Shown here one piece after another: positions 35,291-48,300 of a stretch of 64,000 bases of DNA; the stretch's first letter is position 1, and each line of letters starts with the position of its first letter. The notes beneath the pieces are model-generated. The model was not told the DNA's origin and ran no database searches. It saw only the letters and a program-made list of their open reading frames with translations. The position numbers and the translations under genes are program-made. Source of the DNA: Desmodesmus armatus (Eukaryota; Chlorophyta; Chlorophyceae; Sphaeropleales; Scenedesmaceae). The stretch covers positions 310,001 to 374,000 of the forward strand of contig VIIQ02000033.1 of assembly GCA_007449985.2 (NCBI GenBank), given 5' to 3'.

Positions 35291-38127
35291 CTGGTGTGTG
35301 AGGCAAAGGCTGGCCGCCAGCACCTCTGTGAGCTGCATATGCAGCAGCTTCAGGTACCTGAGCTCCTTGCATGACGTCAGCTGCATCACATCCGCCAGCC
35401 TAAACCCTCGCAGGGCACTCACTACCAGCTCCTGAAGACCTGTCAGCTGACCCAGAGCCCTGAACCCTGAGCTGCCTGCATTCAAATTATACAGTTGGAC
35501 ACAGTTAGTTATACTGCGCATGACAAAACATCCCGTCAGGCATTATCACAGGAAGGACAGAAAGGACAGGATACTGTGTGCACAGGGCCCCCAAGCAGTG
35601 CGTCATGGGCCTTGCATCCTGTCCAGATGGGTCTTCACTGCAGTGCACACTAGCCGTAATCGTTACGTGACCTAGTAATTGTGACGGACTCGCAGCCACA
35701 CTACACGCTCAGCGCCGTGCCGGCTGAACGTATGCACCTACCCCCTACTGCAGGTTTTAGGGCTTTGAAAACAGATACGGAACATATGCGCCTAAACCTC
35801 ACCTGCAACAGTCACTCCCAGCAGCACTAACTGAGTGAGCCCTGAAACCTGCGGCAAGCCCGAGAGGTTTACCGGGCCCACCAGGCGCTGAGATGCTGCA
35901 CTGGGGAGCTGAATGACCACGCTGTGCAGCCTAGGGCAGCAAAGGCTCAGCAGAGCAACAGCAGCGGGATCAGCCAGGATGCTGGGTGCTGCCTCGAGCC
36001 TCAGAAGGAATGGCAGCTGCCATTCTGCTCCAAACATCTTGCTGCAGCCGTCAGCTGGCATCTGGCAGCCTGTCGGCAATACAGCAGTACAGCAGTACAG
36101 AATTGCAGCAGTACATCAGGTGTGTCGGCGGTACAGCAGTACAGCAGATGTGTTGGGACAAACAGAAAAGGGAATCTAGCACCCACCTGTACCTAAGTGT
36201 GTGAGCTGGCTCGAGAACTTCAGTATACCCATAGCCAACTAGCAGAAGTACATATTTGTCAAACCCCCAGTGTGTCGGCTGGCTGGATGCTGTTGGCACC
36301 CTCACCCTAGACCCTGCACCCTCTACCCCAACCCTTTACCCCAAACCCCAGCACCCACCTGTCAAGTTTATTTGTGTGAGCTTGCTGAATGCTTTGAACA
36401 CCCTAACCCTAGACCCTACACCCCTGAACCCTCTACCCCAACCCTTGACCCCAAACCCTAGCACCCACCTGTCACAGTGAGTGAGCTTTTTTTTTTGTTA
36501 GGTACAGGGGGGACGGACCCCCACCGGCTGGCCACACACGCAACAGCCGAGTAAACCCAGCTGCCAAGAGCCCGAGGCAAAGCCTCACACCGATAGGAGA
36601 CGCCTAACACCCCTAAGCCAGGAGGTGCCCAGCGCCCGGACCAAAAAAAGCATGGGAGTAGAACCCATACGCCTAAGTGAGTGAGCTTGCTGAATGCTGT
36701 GAGCACTTTAACCCTGAAACATACACCTTGCACCCTCTACCCCAACCCTTGACCCCAAACCCTAGCACCCACCTGTCAAGCTCAAGTGAGTGAGCTTGCT
36801 TGAAGCTGTGAGCACCCCAACCCTATACTACTAGTACTACTACTATACCTTACACCCTGAACCCTCCACCCCAAGCCTTGACCCCAAACCCTGAACCCCA
36901 GCACCCACCTGTCAAGCTCAAATGAGTGAGTTTGCTTGAAGCTGTGAGCACCATACAGTCCTCAGCAGACAGAAAAGACAGCGGCCCCCTCTTATTGTTG
37001 ATACTGAGGTGCTGCAGCTGCTTCAGCCCCGCCAGCATTGCCATCCGCGACTGTCCCAGCGTCATGACTAATCTCACGTCATCCAACTGCAGATGACGTA
37101 ATCCGGCCGGTAAACCCTGCAGCAGCACTGGATCTACAGCCTCAACTGCTCCGGCAACCACAAGCTTCTGCAGCGCTGTAAGATTTCCAAGCCCTGGCAT
37201 GGAGGAAGCATCCAGGGTTATGCCAGAGGCCCAGGCTTCGCAGCCAGCCACTACTGGCTGCGGTTGCTCTGCCCAGCCGAGCAGCAACTCCTGTAGGTTT
37301 TCCAGGCAGCGGATGTTCAGGAAGGCCTCTGGGGTGCAGCAGCTACCCGCTAGGGCTAAGTGAGTGAGGCGGGTGAGGCTTGGCAGCGCTGCACCGGCCA
37401 TACTGCCGCTGATGGCACTAGCGGCTGCTGGTGCTGCTGCTGCGGGGGTGTTGCGTGGTGTCGAGGCGCCGCGGGGTGTGGAGGCACCCAGGGGACTCCC
37501 TCCCCACCCCTGGGAAAGCTGCAGAGACTCCAAACCTGTTAGTGCTGGGAGGCCGTCCAACATTATCACACAGTCAGTCACACTTAGCTCCTTCAGGGCT
37601 GTCAGTGCTGCTAGGAATGTTCCTGGGGCTTTGCCGCTGCCGCTGCTGCTGCTGGTGCTGGAGGTGGTGGTGATCATATCTCCAGGGCCTGGTAGCTGGT
37701 GGTTGGCTGCCGCTGCTGCTGCTGTTGCCACCGGGCACTTTATGAGCTTTAGGACAAGCTTTGTAAGCCCTGGGAGCTGCTGGTATGGCAGCAGTAGCTC
37801 AGGCATACGCCAGGTGCTGTCTGGGGTGTTGATCCATGCGTCTGCTGCTAGTATCCGGCTGTCGAAGCGTGCTGAGATGGTGATGCTGTCCAAGTGCTGG
37901 AGTGAAGGTGCTTTTGAGTGAAGCCAGGGCTCCAGCGCTGTGCACTTGCGCTGTGTGCAGCCTAGGAGCTCGACTTTGCGAGTTGCTGCGAGTGCTGCTG
38001 CCTGCCAGGCTTTGCACACGCGTGCGCATGCATCAAGGCGCTGCCTGACATCCACGCGCTGCAGGACATTGGCCAGAGCTGCTGGTGGGAGTGGTGCTGC
38101 CATGCTGTCAAGCTCCATGGCCTGCAT
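35291..38127 (-). CDS. F-box-like / leucine-rich-repeat protein
   Basis: Minus-strand exons: 36909-38127 (start ATG 38125-38127), about 35803-36046, and 35291-35475; later exons were not found. The N-terminus LPPAALANVLQRVDVRQRL...ARVCKAWQAAAL has the pattern of an F-box helix bundle. It is followed by irregular leucine-rich repeats (LPALTGLESLQL, LTRLTHLALAG, LENLQELLLG, LTALQKLVVAG, LKQLQHLSI, SKLTHLSLTG, LTGLQELVVSAL, CKELRYLKLL). F-box/LRR proteins are usually substrate receptors of SCF ubiquitin ligases; the substrate here is unknown. Low-complexity Ala/Ser inserts interrupt two repeats. The last two exons join in phase (1+185 bases). The acceptor of the middle exon is uncertain, and the 0.9-kb intron before it is full of echoes of the first exon's end. 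The divergent neighbour is PRP28. Confidence 0.7.
36185..36810 (-). repeat. Serial echoes of the F-box/LRR exon end, with degenerate telomere-like spacers
   Basis: The first exon's end (VLTASSKLTHLSLTG plus donor) recurs in altered form at about 36770-36810, 36676-36705, 36470-36488, 36356-36402, 36265-36300 and 36185-36210. Between copies lie CCCTAAACCC-like stretches (accctagaccct, accccaaaccct). It looks like repeated duplication of one unit of roughly 100-130 bases. Confidence 0.8.
36476..36688 (-). mobile_element. Short retroposon (SINE-like) with 13-bp target-site duplication
   Basis: The direct repeat AGTGAGTGAGCTT at 36476-36488 and 36676-36688 flanks a 187-base insert. On the minus strand the insert ends in a poly(A) run (plus-strand T-run at 36487-36496). 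Near its minus-strand 5' end, ATGGG-TTCTACT-CCCAT has the size of a tRNA T-arm. A related sequence lies at 63362-63530. The target-site duplication and A-tail indicate target-primed retroposition. It is too short to encode anything. It interrupts one of the echoes of the F-box/LRR exon. Confidence 0.8.
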
Positions 38128-39314
38128 GGAAGGCAGCAATAAATACGGTAGGAAAATTTCATTATTATTAAATGTCGTGTCGAGGGATTCGCTGCCATGC
38201 ATCCAGTTTGTCACATGGAGTACTGCTGACCTGCTGCTGCTGCACTTCCTTCAGCATGCAGCATGCTGAAGACGCCTTTCCCTGACTGCAGACGGTTCTC
38301 TAGTGCGTGAGATGGACATACTGGCCCAGATTTAGTCCGATTGCGATTGAATTACCTGTGTGTCCTCCTGAGTAGCCATTGGCAGGCTGGCTGGTTGCGC
38401 GCGCTCTGTTTCAGTCGGGCAGCATCGTCCGCATGCGGTATATAGATAGGTGGAACCCTCTCAAATGTATCAACACTGCGCAACTGAAGCAGCCCAGCAG
38501 CGAAGGTCCCGGGCTAAAGGCTGTACAGCTCGTACGGCAGCATGCTCGACGATTTCAGGCAGATTCCCCACGAACATACAAGTCAAGTTTATGCGAGTGA
38601 ATAACAGGCTAATCAGTCACTCAAAGCACACATCACTGCTTGGTCACTCAAAGCCACACACCTGGCACACACCTCAAGGTGTGTGCTTTGCCACCTGAAT
38701 GTGTTCTAAGAGCCATCACCAAGGCACATTGATGAGCTTAGTTTATAAACATCCAGCTGCGTTGCCAGGTCCACTGCAACACACCCTGCCTTGTTCTGCA
38801 GCAAGTCGTTTTCTAACCCTCTCACCCCCTGAAGCGGCGTACAGCTACGCACAGCAAGGGCGGTGTTTCCCGGTTTCGATCGTCTGTAATTCTGTCAAGG
38901 TCAGATACACTGTGGTGGTCAAGTCCCAGGGTGAGATGGTTGCTGTCAGCTTGCCCGACAGGTCACTTGAGGTGCACACACCAGAACGAGGATGCACTCA
39001 GCTTGTGTCAACTCGACTATTCAGAAGATTACAATCACCCCCTCGGGTGCATGTAGGGGAGTATTTGAGCCCCAGGGCTAGCGGATACAGTGAACAGCAG
39101 GCGTCCAATGTTACTTGTTACTGTTTGACAGGTAGCGGTCATGCTGCACCATGCAGTCCAGTACTACAAATTCACTCTTTGACTGGAGGTGTTGAGCTTC
39201 GCACTGTGCCTAGCCTCTCATCCACCGCGACGTGCGCGTCAGATCACCATCAACTAAAGGACCTTGTTCTGAGCAAAAGGCCAGTATTGGATTCAAGCTT
39301 GTTGCTCTCAACGC
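38128..39314. promoter_or_regulatory. Divergent promoter region of F-box/LRR and PRP28 genes
   Basis: This 1.2-kb spacer separates two genes transcribed away from each other and should contain both promoters. No TATA box or known element is convincing. A plus-strand open frame running through it (38699-39346) overlaps the PRP28 start in another frame and is not supported as a gene. Confidence 0.45.
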
Positions 39315-42300
39315 ATGCCCCGATCCCCCTCACCCGGGAGGGATAGCAGAAAGCGGCGTCACGAAGACAGTAGAGCAGAAGACAGGAGGGACAGGGAAAC
39401 ACACAAGCGGTCTCGGGGGGAGGACGGCAAGGACAGAGAGGATGGCAGGGACCGCAGATATGTAGATGATAGAAGGCGCAGGTGCGTTTGTCCGATCGCC
39501 AGGCTGGTGTGCTGCATCCCCTGATGTTCCTTCTGCAGCAGCAGTGCACAGGACGTGTCTGCATACCACATTGATTGCCATAGCAGCTAGCTGATGAGGC
39601 ATGCAAGCCACCATTACGTCATGCTGCCACACCATCATGCTTTCTCGCAGACATGCAACTGGGATCATTAGGTTGTGCTGTATCAGGCCACACTAGCCTT
39701 CTTTCTGCAGTATGACGACAGCAGTAGCACACATGCAACAGACCGGCTCCCAGTCTCTCAGCCAAGCAGCGCACCAGGTGCGACAAGGAACGCATGCGCA
39801 TGGCACACAACCTGATATCAACCCACGCTGCTCCTGTCAGCATGCTAGCCCCTGTGCTGGCCTGTGCGCCTGCAACTTGGTGTCGACAAACATGCATGGC
39901 ACCAACCAAACGCTGCTCCTGGTAGCTTGCTCCTGGTACCCAGCTGGCTAGCCTTTCCATTGCTGGATGGTGTCTGACGCTAACGCAGCAGTGTTGCTGT
40001 TGTGCTGTTGGCGCTGGCTTGCCTGTCTGATGTTCCAAGCGGGCTTGCCCGTCTGATGTTTGATGATGTCTGATGTTGAAGCAGCAGTGTTGCTGTTGTG
40101 CTGTTGGCGCTGCCTGCAGGTCTCACAGCAGGGAGCGGCAGCAGGACAGGCGCTGGGACAGGAGCAGATCGCGATCAAGGGACAGACGGGCAAGGTAGGA
40201 GCATAATACAGACCCCTCATCATCGTTGTTCCTCACAGCAGCCTGTCTCACCACTGACTTTTGCAGCGGCAGCAGTGGCAGCAGCAGCAGACCCCTCATC
40301 ATTGCTGTTTTTCACAGCAGACTGTCTTGCCTGTGGTGGTGGCTGTAGCAGTGGCGGCAGCAGCAGCAGCAGTGGCCTCTTGATATGCTGCCTGTCAGTG
40401 GTCGCATTGTCTGCAGAAGCAACCACTGCTGATGCTTGTGCCGCTGCCGTTGCGGCCGCTGCCGAAGCACCACAGCACATCCCGCATTGCCACATCACTC
40501 CTGCATCGCCGCTGCCCCTGTTGCTCCTGCATTGCTGTCGCCACATTGCTGCTGCCGCCATGCCCAAAGGCACACCCTTCCTCTAGGTCCCGCAGTCGAG
40601 ACAGGCAGCATGACTGTTCCTGCTGCCACATTGCTCCCGCATTGCTGCTGCTGACCCTCCTGCGTCCTGCTGCTGCCGCGATTGCTGCTGCCGCATTGCT
40701 GCTGCTGCTGCTGCCGCTTCGCTGCTTGTCCATTGCTGCTGCCGCCATGCCCGCAGACACCCTTCCTCTAGGTCCCGCAGTCGAGACAGGCAGCATGACC
40801 GCCCAGACAGGCGGGACAGAGACCGGGATCGGGATCGTGAGCGGGAGCGGGAGCGAGATGGTGGTGGCGTCAGGGGTCCAGACCGGGGCCGAGGGTCTGA
40901 CTCAGGGCAGCTGCCTGGCCCCCCTGTGAAGAAAGAAGAAGAGGAGGAAGAGGAGAAGCAGCAGCAGCAGCAGGCTAATGGCAAGCCCAAAGCGGAGGTG
41001 AGCTCGGGTGTGGGGTGTGGTCGTCCAGCATGCTGGACATGCACACCCCCCTCAGCGTTTACTAACGTCGGTGGTTTGTTCTCCATAGGTTGCCTGTTTT
41101 TTTACTAGGCAGCTGATCAAAAGCCTGGCCGTGCAGACCCTGTTGCAGTGGCAGACATGACCATGATTCCCTTGGTCATGATCCGATGAGGATGCATCCA
41201 TATGGCCAGCCCTGAAGCACATGCACTTGTGCAGACAGCAGTGATCAGAGGGGCCAGATCACTTTGGCAACACATTAGTTGCAGGTGTGACACTTCCATC
41301 ACAAGTGCTGGCAGGCATAGGGCATGACAGACCCTTCCCATGGCGCCCCCTGCCGCCACTGCTGCTGCTGCTGCTGCTGCTGCTGCAGCCCCTGTCGCTG
41401 GAGGAGCTGCTGCGTAAGAAGAAGGAGCAGCAGGAGCAGGAAGCAAAGGTGAGCGGAGGGCAAGCAGCCCCAAGCAGGCAGGAGCTTGCACTTGGGGGAA
41501 GGGGGTTGGGAAGGGGGGGGGGGAGGAGTGAGGAGGGAGGGAGCGAGGGAGGGAGGGGGGAGCAGGAAGCAAAGGTGAGCCGAGGGCAAGCAGCACGAAG
41601 CAGGCAGCATGCAGTTCTGGACAAGGTTTAGGACAAAGCTGTGGAGTCGGGGGGGGGGGGGGGAGACTCATCCCAACCCTTGGCCATGGCCCAAGCTGCA
41701 GTCGCACTTCGTTCAGGTGTTGGTGTACAGTTCAGTACTTCAGCATCTGCTTCTGTGGAGTTTTCTGTGGAGCAGCATGAGCAGGAAGCAAAGGTGAGTG
41801 GAGTTTCCCTTTGTGAGGCGGTAAGCTCCCTCATGACCTGCTGCTGTGGGGGTTCCTTGCAGACTGTTCCGTGGGGGTTTCTTGCAGACTGTTCCGTGGG
41901 GGTTTCTTGCAGACTGTTCTGTGGGGGTTTCTTGCAGACTGTTCCGTGGGGGTTTCTTGCAGACTGTTCCGTGGGGGTTTCTTGCAGACTGTTCCGTGGG
42001 GGTTTCTTGCAGACTGTTCCGTGGGGGTTTCTTGCAGACTGTTCTGTGGGGGTTTCTTGCAGACTGTTCCGTGGGGGTTTCTTGCAGACTGTTCCGTGGG
42101 GGTTTCTTGCAGACTGTTCCGTGGGGGTTTCTTGCAGACTGTTCCGTGGGGGTTTCTTGCAGACTGTTCCGTGGGGGTTTCTTGCAGACTGTTCTGTGGG
42201 GGTTTCTTGCAGACTGAAGAAGGAAGGTCAGAAAGGTGCCAGGTCCCAGCACACCCTGTTGCCTGATACTACCTTCCTACAGCAGCTGGCATGCATTGAA

Positions 42301-45300
42301 TGGTGGTAGTTTTCTGGCATGCAGCCAAGCACTGCTGCACGCCACCAGCACACCACCTGACAGGCTGAGGCTGCTTGGCAGTGCAAATTATTACTGTTAC
42401 TGTTACTGTTACATGGTTCAGGCTGATCCTGAACACCCCGTAGGGAGCCAACGAGGCTCATGGGGAACCAATTACATGACATCGGTTGAAGTTGAGGTTG
42501 GGGTTTCCCAACCGTGGACTTCCCACACCCCAATTCTTGATGGGAAATATTACACCTCGTGGCACCAACGGCAGCATTGTAGGCGGACGCCCACTTCATG
42601 CATATGCAATGCCCAGTGCGCTTGCACGGCCAAACACAAACAACAGTGGCAGTGGGCCTGTGTGCTGCATTCTGCAAGGCTGCAGCCCATGTAACCACAA
42701 TTTGCAAGGGTACAGCCCATGCATCGCCTTTCTGCATTTGTACAGCGCAGGATGCAAGCTTTTTACCTGCAAACGTTTTGCTTCTGTTCTTCTTTAATGT
42801 CGCAGCCCAAGTTTCTGACCAAGGCTGGGCGAGCAGCGTTGGCACTACAGTGCCAGTTGCGTCTATGCCCCCCCCCCCCGGGGCCCAATGCATGCGGTCC
42901 TGTGCACTGCCAATGCTTCAGCTCGAGAGGCATCTGTTTGACGGGTCAAGCAGCATGTTTCTTTCACCTGCTACTGTCAGCTACATCCCAAGCTGCTGTT
43001 TTTTCTGTCTGCTGCAGCCCAAGTTTCTGACGAAGGCTGAGCGTGCAGCGTTGGCACTACAGCGGCGGCAGGAGGAGACAGCGGGGCTTAGGGCGCAGCA
43101 TGACGAGCTGCGGCACGGCCTGCAGCGGCAGCAGGTGCAGCAGGTGGGTGATGCGTTTTGACAACACAAAAAAGATAAGATAAATGTCACTGTGTGCCTA
43201 CTTAGTGGGGGATCAGGACGCAGCATGACGAGCTCAGGCACGGCCTGCAACGGCAGCAAGTGCAGCAGGTAGGTACCATGTGTTTGGCAGGCGTGCCCCC
43301 CGGCGGGCCCCATGCCCTGTGCAAATCCATGTTTGTGCTTTTTGTGCTAGATGATGGTCGTGCTGAGGCTGAGGGCTATGAGGTTGAGGCTACGGGATGC
43401 AGTTGTTATATGCTGTTGAGTATATACACACATACACACTGGGGTACCCCCCCCCCCCCCTCTCCCCCCCCCCCCCCTCGCCGCTCCTAAAAGTTGTGCG
43501 CGCGCACATGTATGGCAGCACAGAGAGCGCTTGTGAACTCACAACCAGCTGCCACTATGATTGTGTCTCCTGATGATCCAGTGATGTTGTGTCTGATGAT
43601 GTTCATGCAGGATGAGGTTCGTCGTCGTGCTGAGGCAGATCGGCGTGAGGCTGAGCGCACGCGGCAGCAGCAGGACAGGGAGAGGGAGAAGGAGCTGGAA
43701 ATGATCCGCAAACAGTACCTGGTGGGTCATTGGCAGACACATGAGTGACCCGGGGGGGAGGGGTGGGGATGGGGGGGGTATGAGAGTGTTTGTGTGTGTG
43801 TGTGTGGGGGGGGGGGCTCTGGCAATCGGAGTGGTTGCCAATTTGAGACGGGGTGTGAGCAAGCAGGACATGGAGAGGGAGGAGAGGCTGGAGATGATCT
43901 GCAAACAATACCTGGTGGGTCACTTGGTGCCATCTGTGCATATGTCCACCCCACCCCAAGACTCTACGCCCCCCCCCCCAGGGTGGTGACCGTGAGAAGA
44001 AGAAGATAATGAAGGCGAGTGAGAAGTTCAGGTTCAACTTTGACTGGGACAACAAAGAGGACACAAGCAGGGACCTAAACCCACTCTACAACAACCTGCA
44101 CCGTGAGTCGCAGCATATTCTTCCTTTCTTAAGTCTATCCATTGATCCAGTAAGACATGTCAATTGAAGCATACCCATGTGAGCTGGGCTGTGCTGTCGA
44201 TGTGTGGTGGCCATGTGTGTTTTCGCTGGTGACAGTACAGTATGTTTGTGTCATGACAGCCCAACAGTCATAAGCAGCAGATGCACACGCAGTCAGCCAC
44301 CCATTGCCATGTCTAGTAATTGTGGTGTCTGACAGAAGCATCCCTGAAACCGCCACTGTTTTGTTTTGTGCTTACCCCCCCCCCCTTCCTACAGAGGCCA
44401 ACCTGCTGTTTGGTCGCGGCATGCTGGCGGGCATTGACCGTCGTGAGCAGAAGAAGCAGTCTGCTGCTGTGGAGGCCGACATGCTGCGCAAACTGCGGGC
44501 AGAGGCAGGCATCACAGGTATGCTGTATGTCTCGGGCTAGTTTTGAAGCTGGTTGACCATGATTTGTGTCACTTTGACCAGTCCCGACCATGATTTGTGT
44601 CACTTTGACCAGTCCCGGAAACAAAGGAAAGCCCAGGATTGCCCAATCAGGGGACTTTACCCTTGCTTCTGTGTAGTTGAGGCTGACATGCTGCGCAAAC
44701 TGCGGGCACAGGCAGGCATCACAGGAATGATGACCCACATTCAGGAAGGATGGATTAAGGCGTATGGTAGGGTTTAGGGTTTAGGGTTTAGGACACTAGC
44801 CTAAACCCAACCCTAAGGCCGACATGCTGCGCAAGCTGCGGGCAGAGGCAGGCATCACAGGTGTGATGCACAATGGAGCAGGGTTGGGAGGCGGCATGAG
44901 TTTTGCATCAGGACATCATGTCGACTGTATAGCTTTCTTCTGATGATCCTCCAATTGCATTGCAAGAAGAAGAAGTTTGTCCAATGCTGTCTGTGTGTGT
45001 GTTGCAGAGACGGCTGCCATGCGGTTGGAGGCACAGGAGCGGCAGGATCGGGCAGACAAGTACGGCGCTGGAGATATGAGGGTACGTGACGGTGGTGTTT
45101 GCTTGGTGGTGTTTGCTTGGGGGTGGGGGGGGGGTGGGGGGTGGGGTGGAGGGGGGGGGTGAGGGTTGGTGTGAGGGTTGGTGTGAGGGTTTGGGGTGGT
45201 GCGTGGGTGTCGGCTGGGTGAGCAGACAATTACGGCGCTGGAGGTATGAGGGTATGTCGGGGTGGCGGTGGTGTTTGTTTATGGGGGGGGGGGGGGGTGG

Positions 45301-48300
45301 CGCAAGAAACATGCGGGTATGTGGGGGTGGCAGTGCTTTCTGTTGGGGGTCGGGGGAGACGACGGAGCAACGGTTGGTGTGAGGTGGTGCTTGGGTGTGA
45401 TCGTGGTTGGCTGTGGGAGCTGACATGTGGTTGGCTGTGGGAGCTGGCCACAAATAGTGTGTGCCCCCTGCCTGCCAGTGTGTAAATCGAGCAGCTTTTC
45501 ATGACGGATTGACCTTTCTGCACGCCAGGCCTGTTGAACAAAAGTATGCCTGACGTATGTGCTTGCCGGCAACGCAGGTAGATCTGCAGCGCTGGGCAGG
45601 CCACGCTGTGACAAGATTCAAAGGTATTAGTGGCAGCAGCCCCCTCAGTGCTCTGCTCATTTGTGCTGTGAATGTGCTGCTGCTCAGGTTGACACACACT
45701 GGAGTGACAAGCCTCTGAACAAGATGACAGAGAGGGATTGGCGCATCTTCAGGTGCGTGCACTTCTTTCTTTCTTTTCATTTCTTTCTTCTCCTGTTGCA
45801 GCAGACGCTGCAGGATAGCTAAGGATTGATGAATGGCTTTACTTATAACCAGCAGGCTTGCCTGTGGATGGAGAAGTACCTATGGGGGAGGAAGTGACTG
45901 CCAGTGGCCAAGCAGTCTCGACCCTGGCAACACAATGTATAAGCTAGTAAGTAACTTTGCAGGTCAAATTGCGTTTTGATGCGCCTATGACGGTCTGGCA
46001 CCAGCCCATTGACTTCAAACATGTCCTCTCCTGTTTGCAGGCAGGACTTCCAACATCCCAAAGGGCAATGCCAATACTTTCTTTATGCGCCCACTACCCT
46101 GAATATTATCTCAGAACCTGGCTTCAAAACACCTGTTTTTGAGTGTGTGTTGTGTTGGCTCCGTTCCCGCAGGAGGGAGGATTGTACACACACTCTGAAG
46201 CAGCCACCAGAGCCCAACTCACTTTTGAACAGGTGCAAGACACCCAAACCCAACGCGCAATGCATGTGTTGTCCCTGCTTGATCCTCAGGGAGGACTTCA
46301 ACATATCCTACAAGGGCAATGCCAACACGCTGCCCCTCAGGAAGTGGGAGGAAGCAAACCTGCCTGAACCACTGGCCATGGTGAGCCTGTTTGTGTGTGT
46401 GTGTGGGGGGGGGGGGGGTAGTGTTTGCCCAAACGCCAGCCTCGACAGCAAGCCTTGAGGATTCTGGCCGAGAGATTGAACGCTGTTGCATTCTTTCGCC
46501 ATTGTCAGATCTGTCGGCTGTTGTTGCTGGTGTGCATCGCACATGTCTGGTGCACCCCATGGTTTTAAACTCTGTCTTTTTGGAACTCTGTCATTGGTTT
46601 TGAATTTTGTCATGGTTTCAGGGTGGAACTAGTATCACTCCAATTGACTAAAAGTCAAACCCTACTTCAAAAAGCCACCCAGCAGTGACGAGTCAAAAGC
46701 TTGATCTTAGTCTGATGAGGCATGGCACCTGTAACCACCACGCACCCGCTGCCTCCAACGACAAACAACAATTAGCAGCGGCTGCCACGTATGTGTGTTG
46801 CTGCTGCTGCTGCTTGTTTGTTGTTGTCCCGTAAGGGGGCCTTGCTTGGTTCACTGTAGGGTGGTTGGTGACATGCCAACTCACTTTTCAGTGGATTTGG
46901 AGGCTGATGGATGGTGGGTGTGTGGTGGGAGGGGTTGGTCTGTGCCTGCTGTTGACACCCGAGAGACCGAGCTAGGTGGCAGGAGTTGTTGCTTCACTTT
47001 TGATGTGGTGTCGTTGCTTTCCAAGTGTTTGTTGGTTGTGAGCTGCTTTTTCATTGGAAGTTGTGTGGCGGCTGGGTACCAATTGCTGGTGTGCAGGACA
47101 CTTTGTTATGACGGTTTTTTAGCACTGACCAACACTCCTTCAACACCCTTGGTGATGATGACCAAAGCTTGATCTTATCTTTGAATGGCAGCAGGCCAAC
47201 TACTCCACCCGTTGCCTCCAGCATATCTGTGCTGCAGCTACCCTGACAGGTTTGATGCGGCTTGTGTGCTGTCCCTGCTTGCCGGGGGACCCTAGCTGGT
47301 GCTACCTTGCGGTAGTGCTGGTGGGGTTGACGGTGGTGGGTGTGAGTGGGGGCTATGTCGTCCTGTGTTGATACCCGAGAGTCTGAACCAATGGTCAAGG
47401 GGGAGTGAACGATGCTCTGTGAGAGTGGTGTTGTAGTGAATAAAGGTGTTGAATAGTTTGGGGTGTTTGTTTGGGGACATGTGTTTGTCTGTGTGTGCTT
47501 GATGTATCTTTATGTCACCCCCTGGCCAGCACTGAGTGTTTGAGCGTCACCGTCTCCTTTTAGCTCAACAACTCCATGCTTGTTTGTTTGTTGCACCTGT
47601 TCCGCCCACCATCTCGCACCCCCCCCCCCCCCCCAAATCCCCCCCCACCCCCCGTGCGTCCATCAGTTCGTCATGATGACCAAAGCTTGATCTTATCTTT
47701 GAATGGCAGCAGGCCAACTACTCCACCCGTTGCCTCCAGCATATCTGTGCTGCAGCTACCCTGACAGGTTTGATGCGGCTTGTGTGCTGTCCCTGCTTGC
47801 CGGGGGACCCTAGCTGGTGCTACCTTGCGGTAGTGCTGGTGGGGTTGACGGTGGTGGGTGTGAGTGGGGGCTATGTCGTCCTGTGTTGATACCCGAGAGT
47901 CTGAACCAATGGTCAAGGGGGAGTGAACGATGCTCTGTGAGAGTGGTGTTGTAGTGAATAAAGGTGTTGAATAGTTTGGGGTGTTTGTTTGGGGACATGT
48001 GTTTGTCTGTGTGTGCTTGATGTATCTTTATGTCACCCCTGGCCAGCACTGAGTGTTTGAGCGTCACCGTCTCCTTTTAGCTCAACAACTCCATGCTTGT
48101 TTGTTTGTTGCACCTGTTCCGCCCACCATCTCGCACCCCCCCCCCCCCAAATCCCCCCCCCACCCCCCGTGCGTCCATCAGTTCGTCATGATGACCAAAG
48201 CTTGATCTTATCTTTGAATGGCAGCAGGCCAACCGCTCCGCCCGTTACCTCCAGCACACACTGTGCTGCAGCTACCCCCCACCATCCTACCACTTTGCCG

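Noticed and set aside
37364..37921. 185-codon plus-strand open frame
   Set aside because: It is a shadow of the minus-strand F-box/LRR exon, which has clear leucine-rich repeats.
38699..39346. 215-codon plus-strand open frame upstream of PRP28
   Set aside because: It overlaps the PRP28 start in another frame, lacks a good initiating ATG at its start and has no recognisable protein character.
41843..42215. CRISPR-like regular spacing
   Set aside because: The units are directly tandem with no unique spacers, and the genome is eukaryotic.
41641..42309. Open frames across the 25-bp minisatellite on both strands
   Set aside because: A 25-bp period rotates through all frames. The peptides are pure repeat, and the region is intronic in PRP28.
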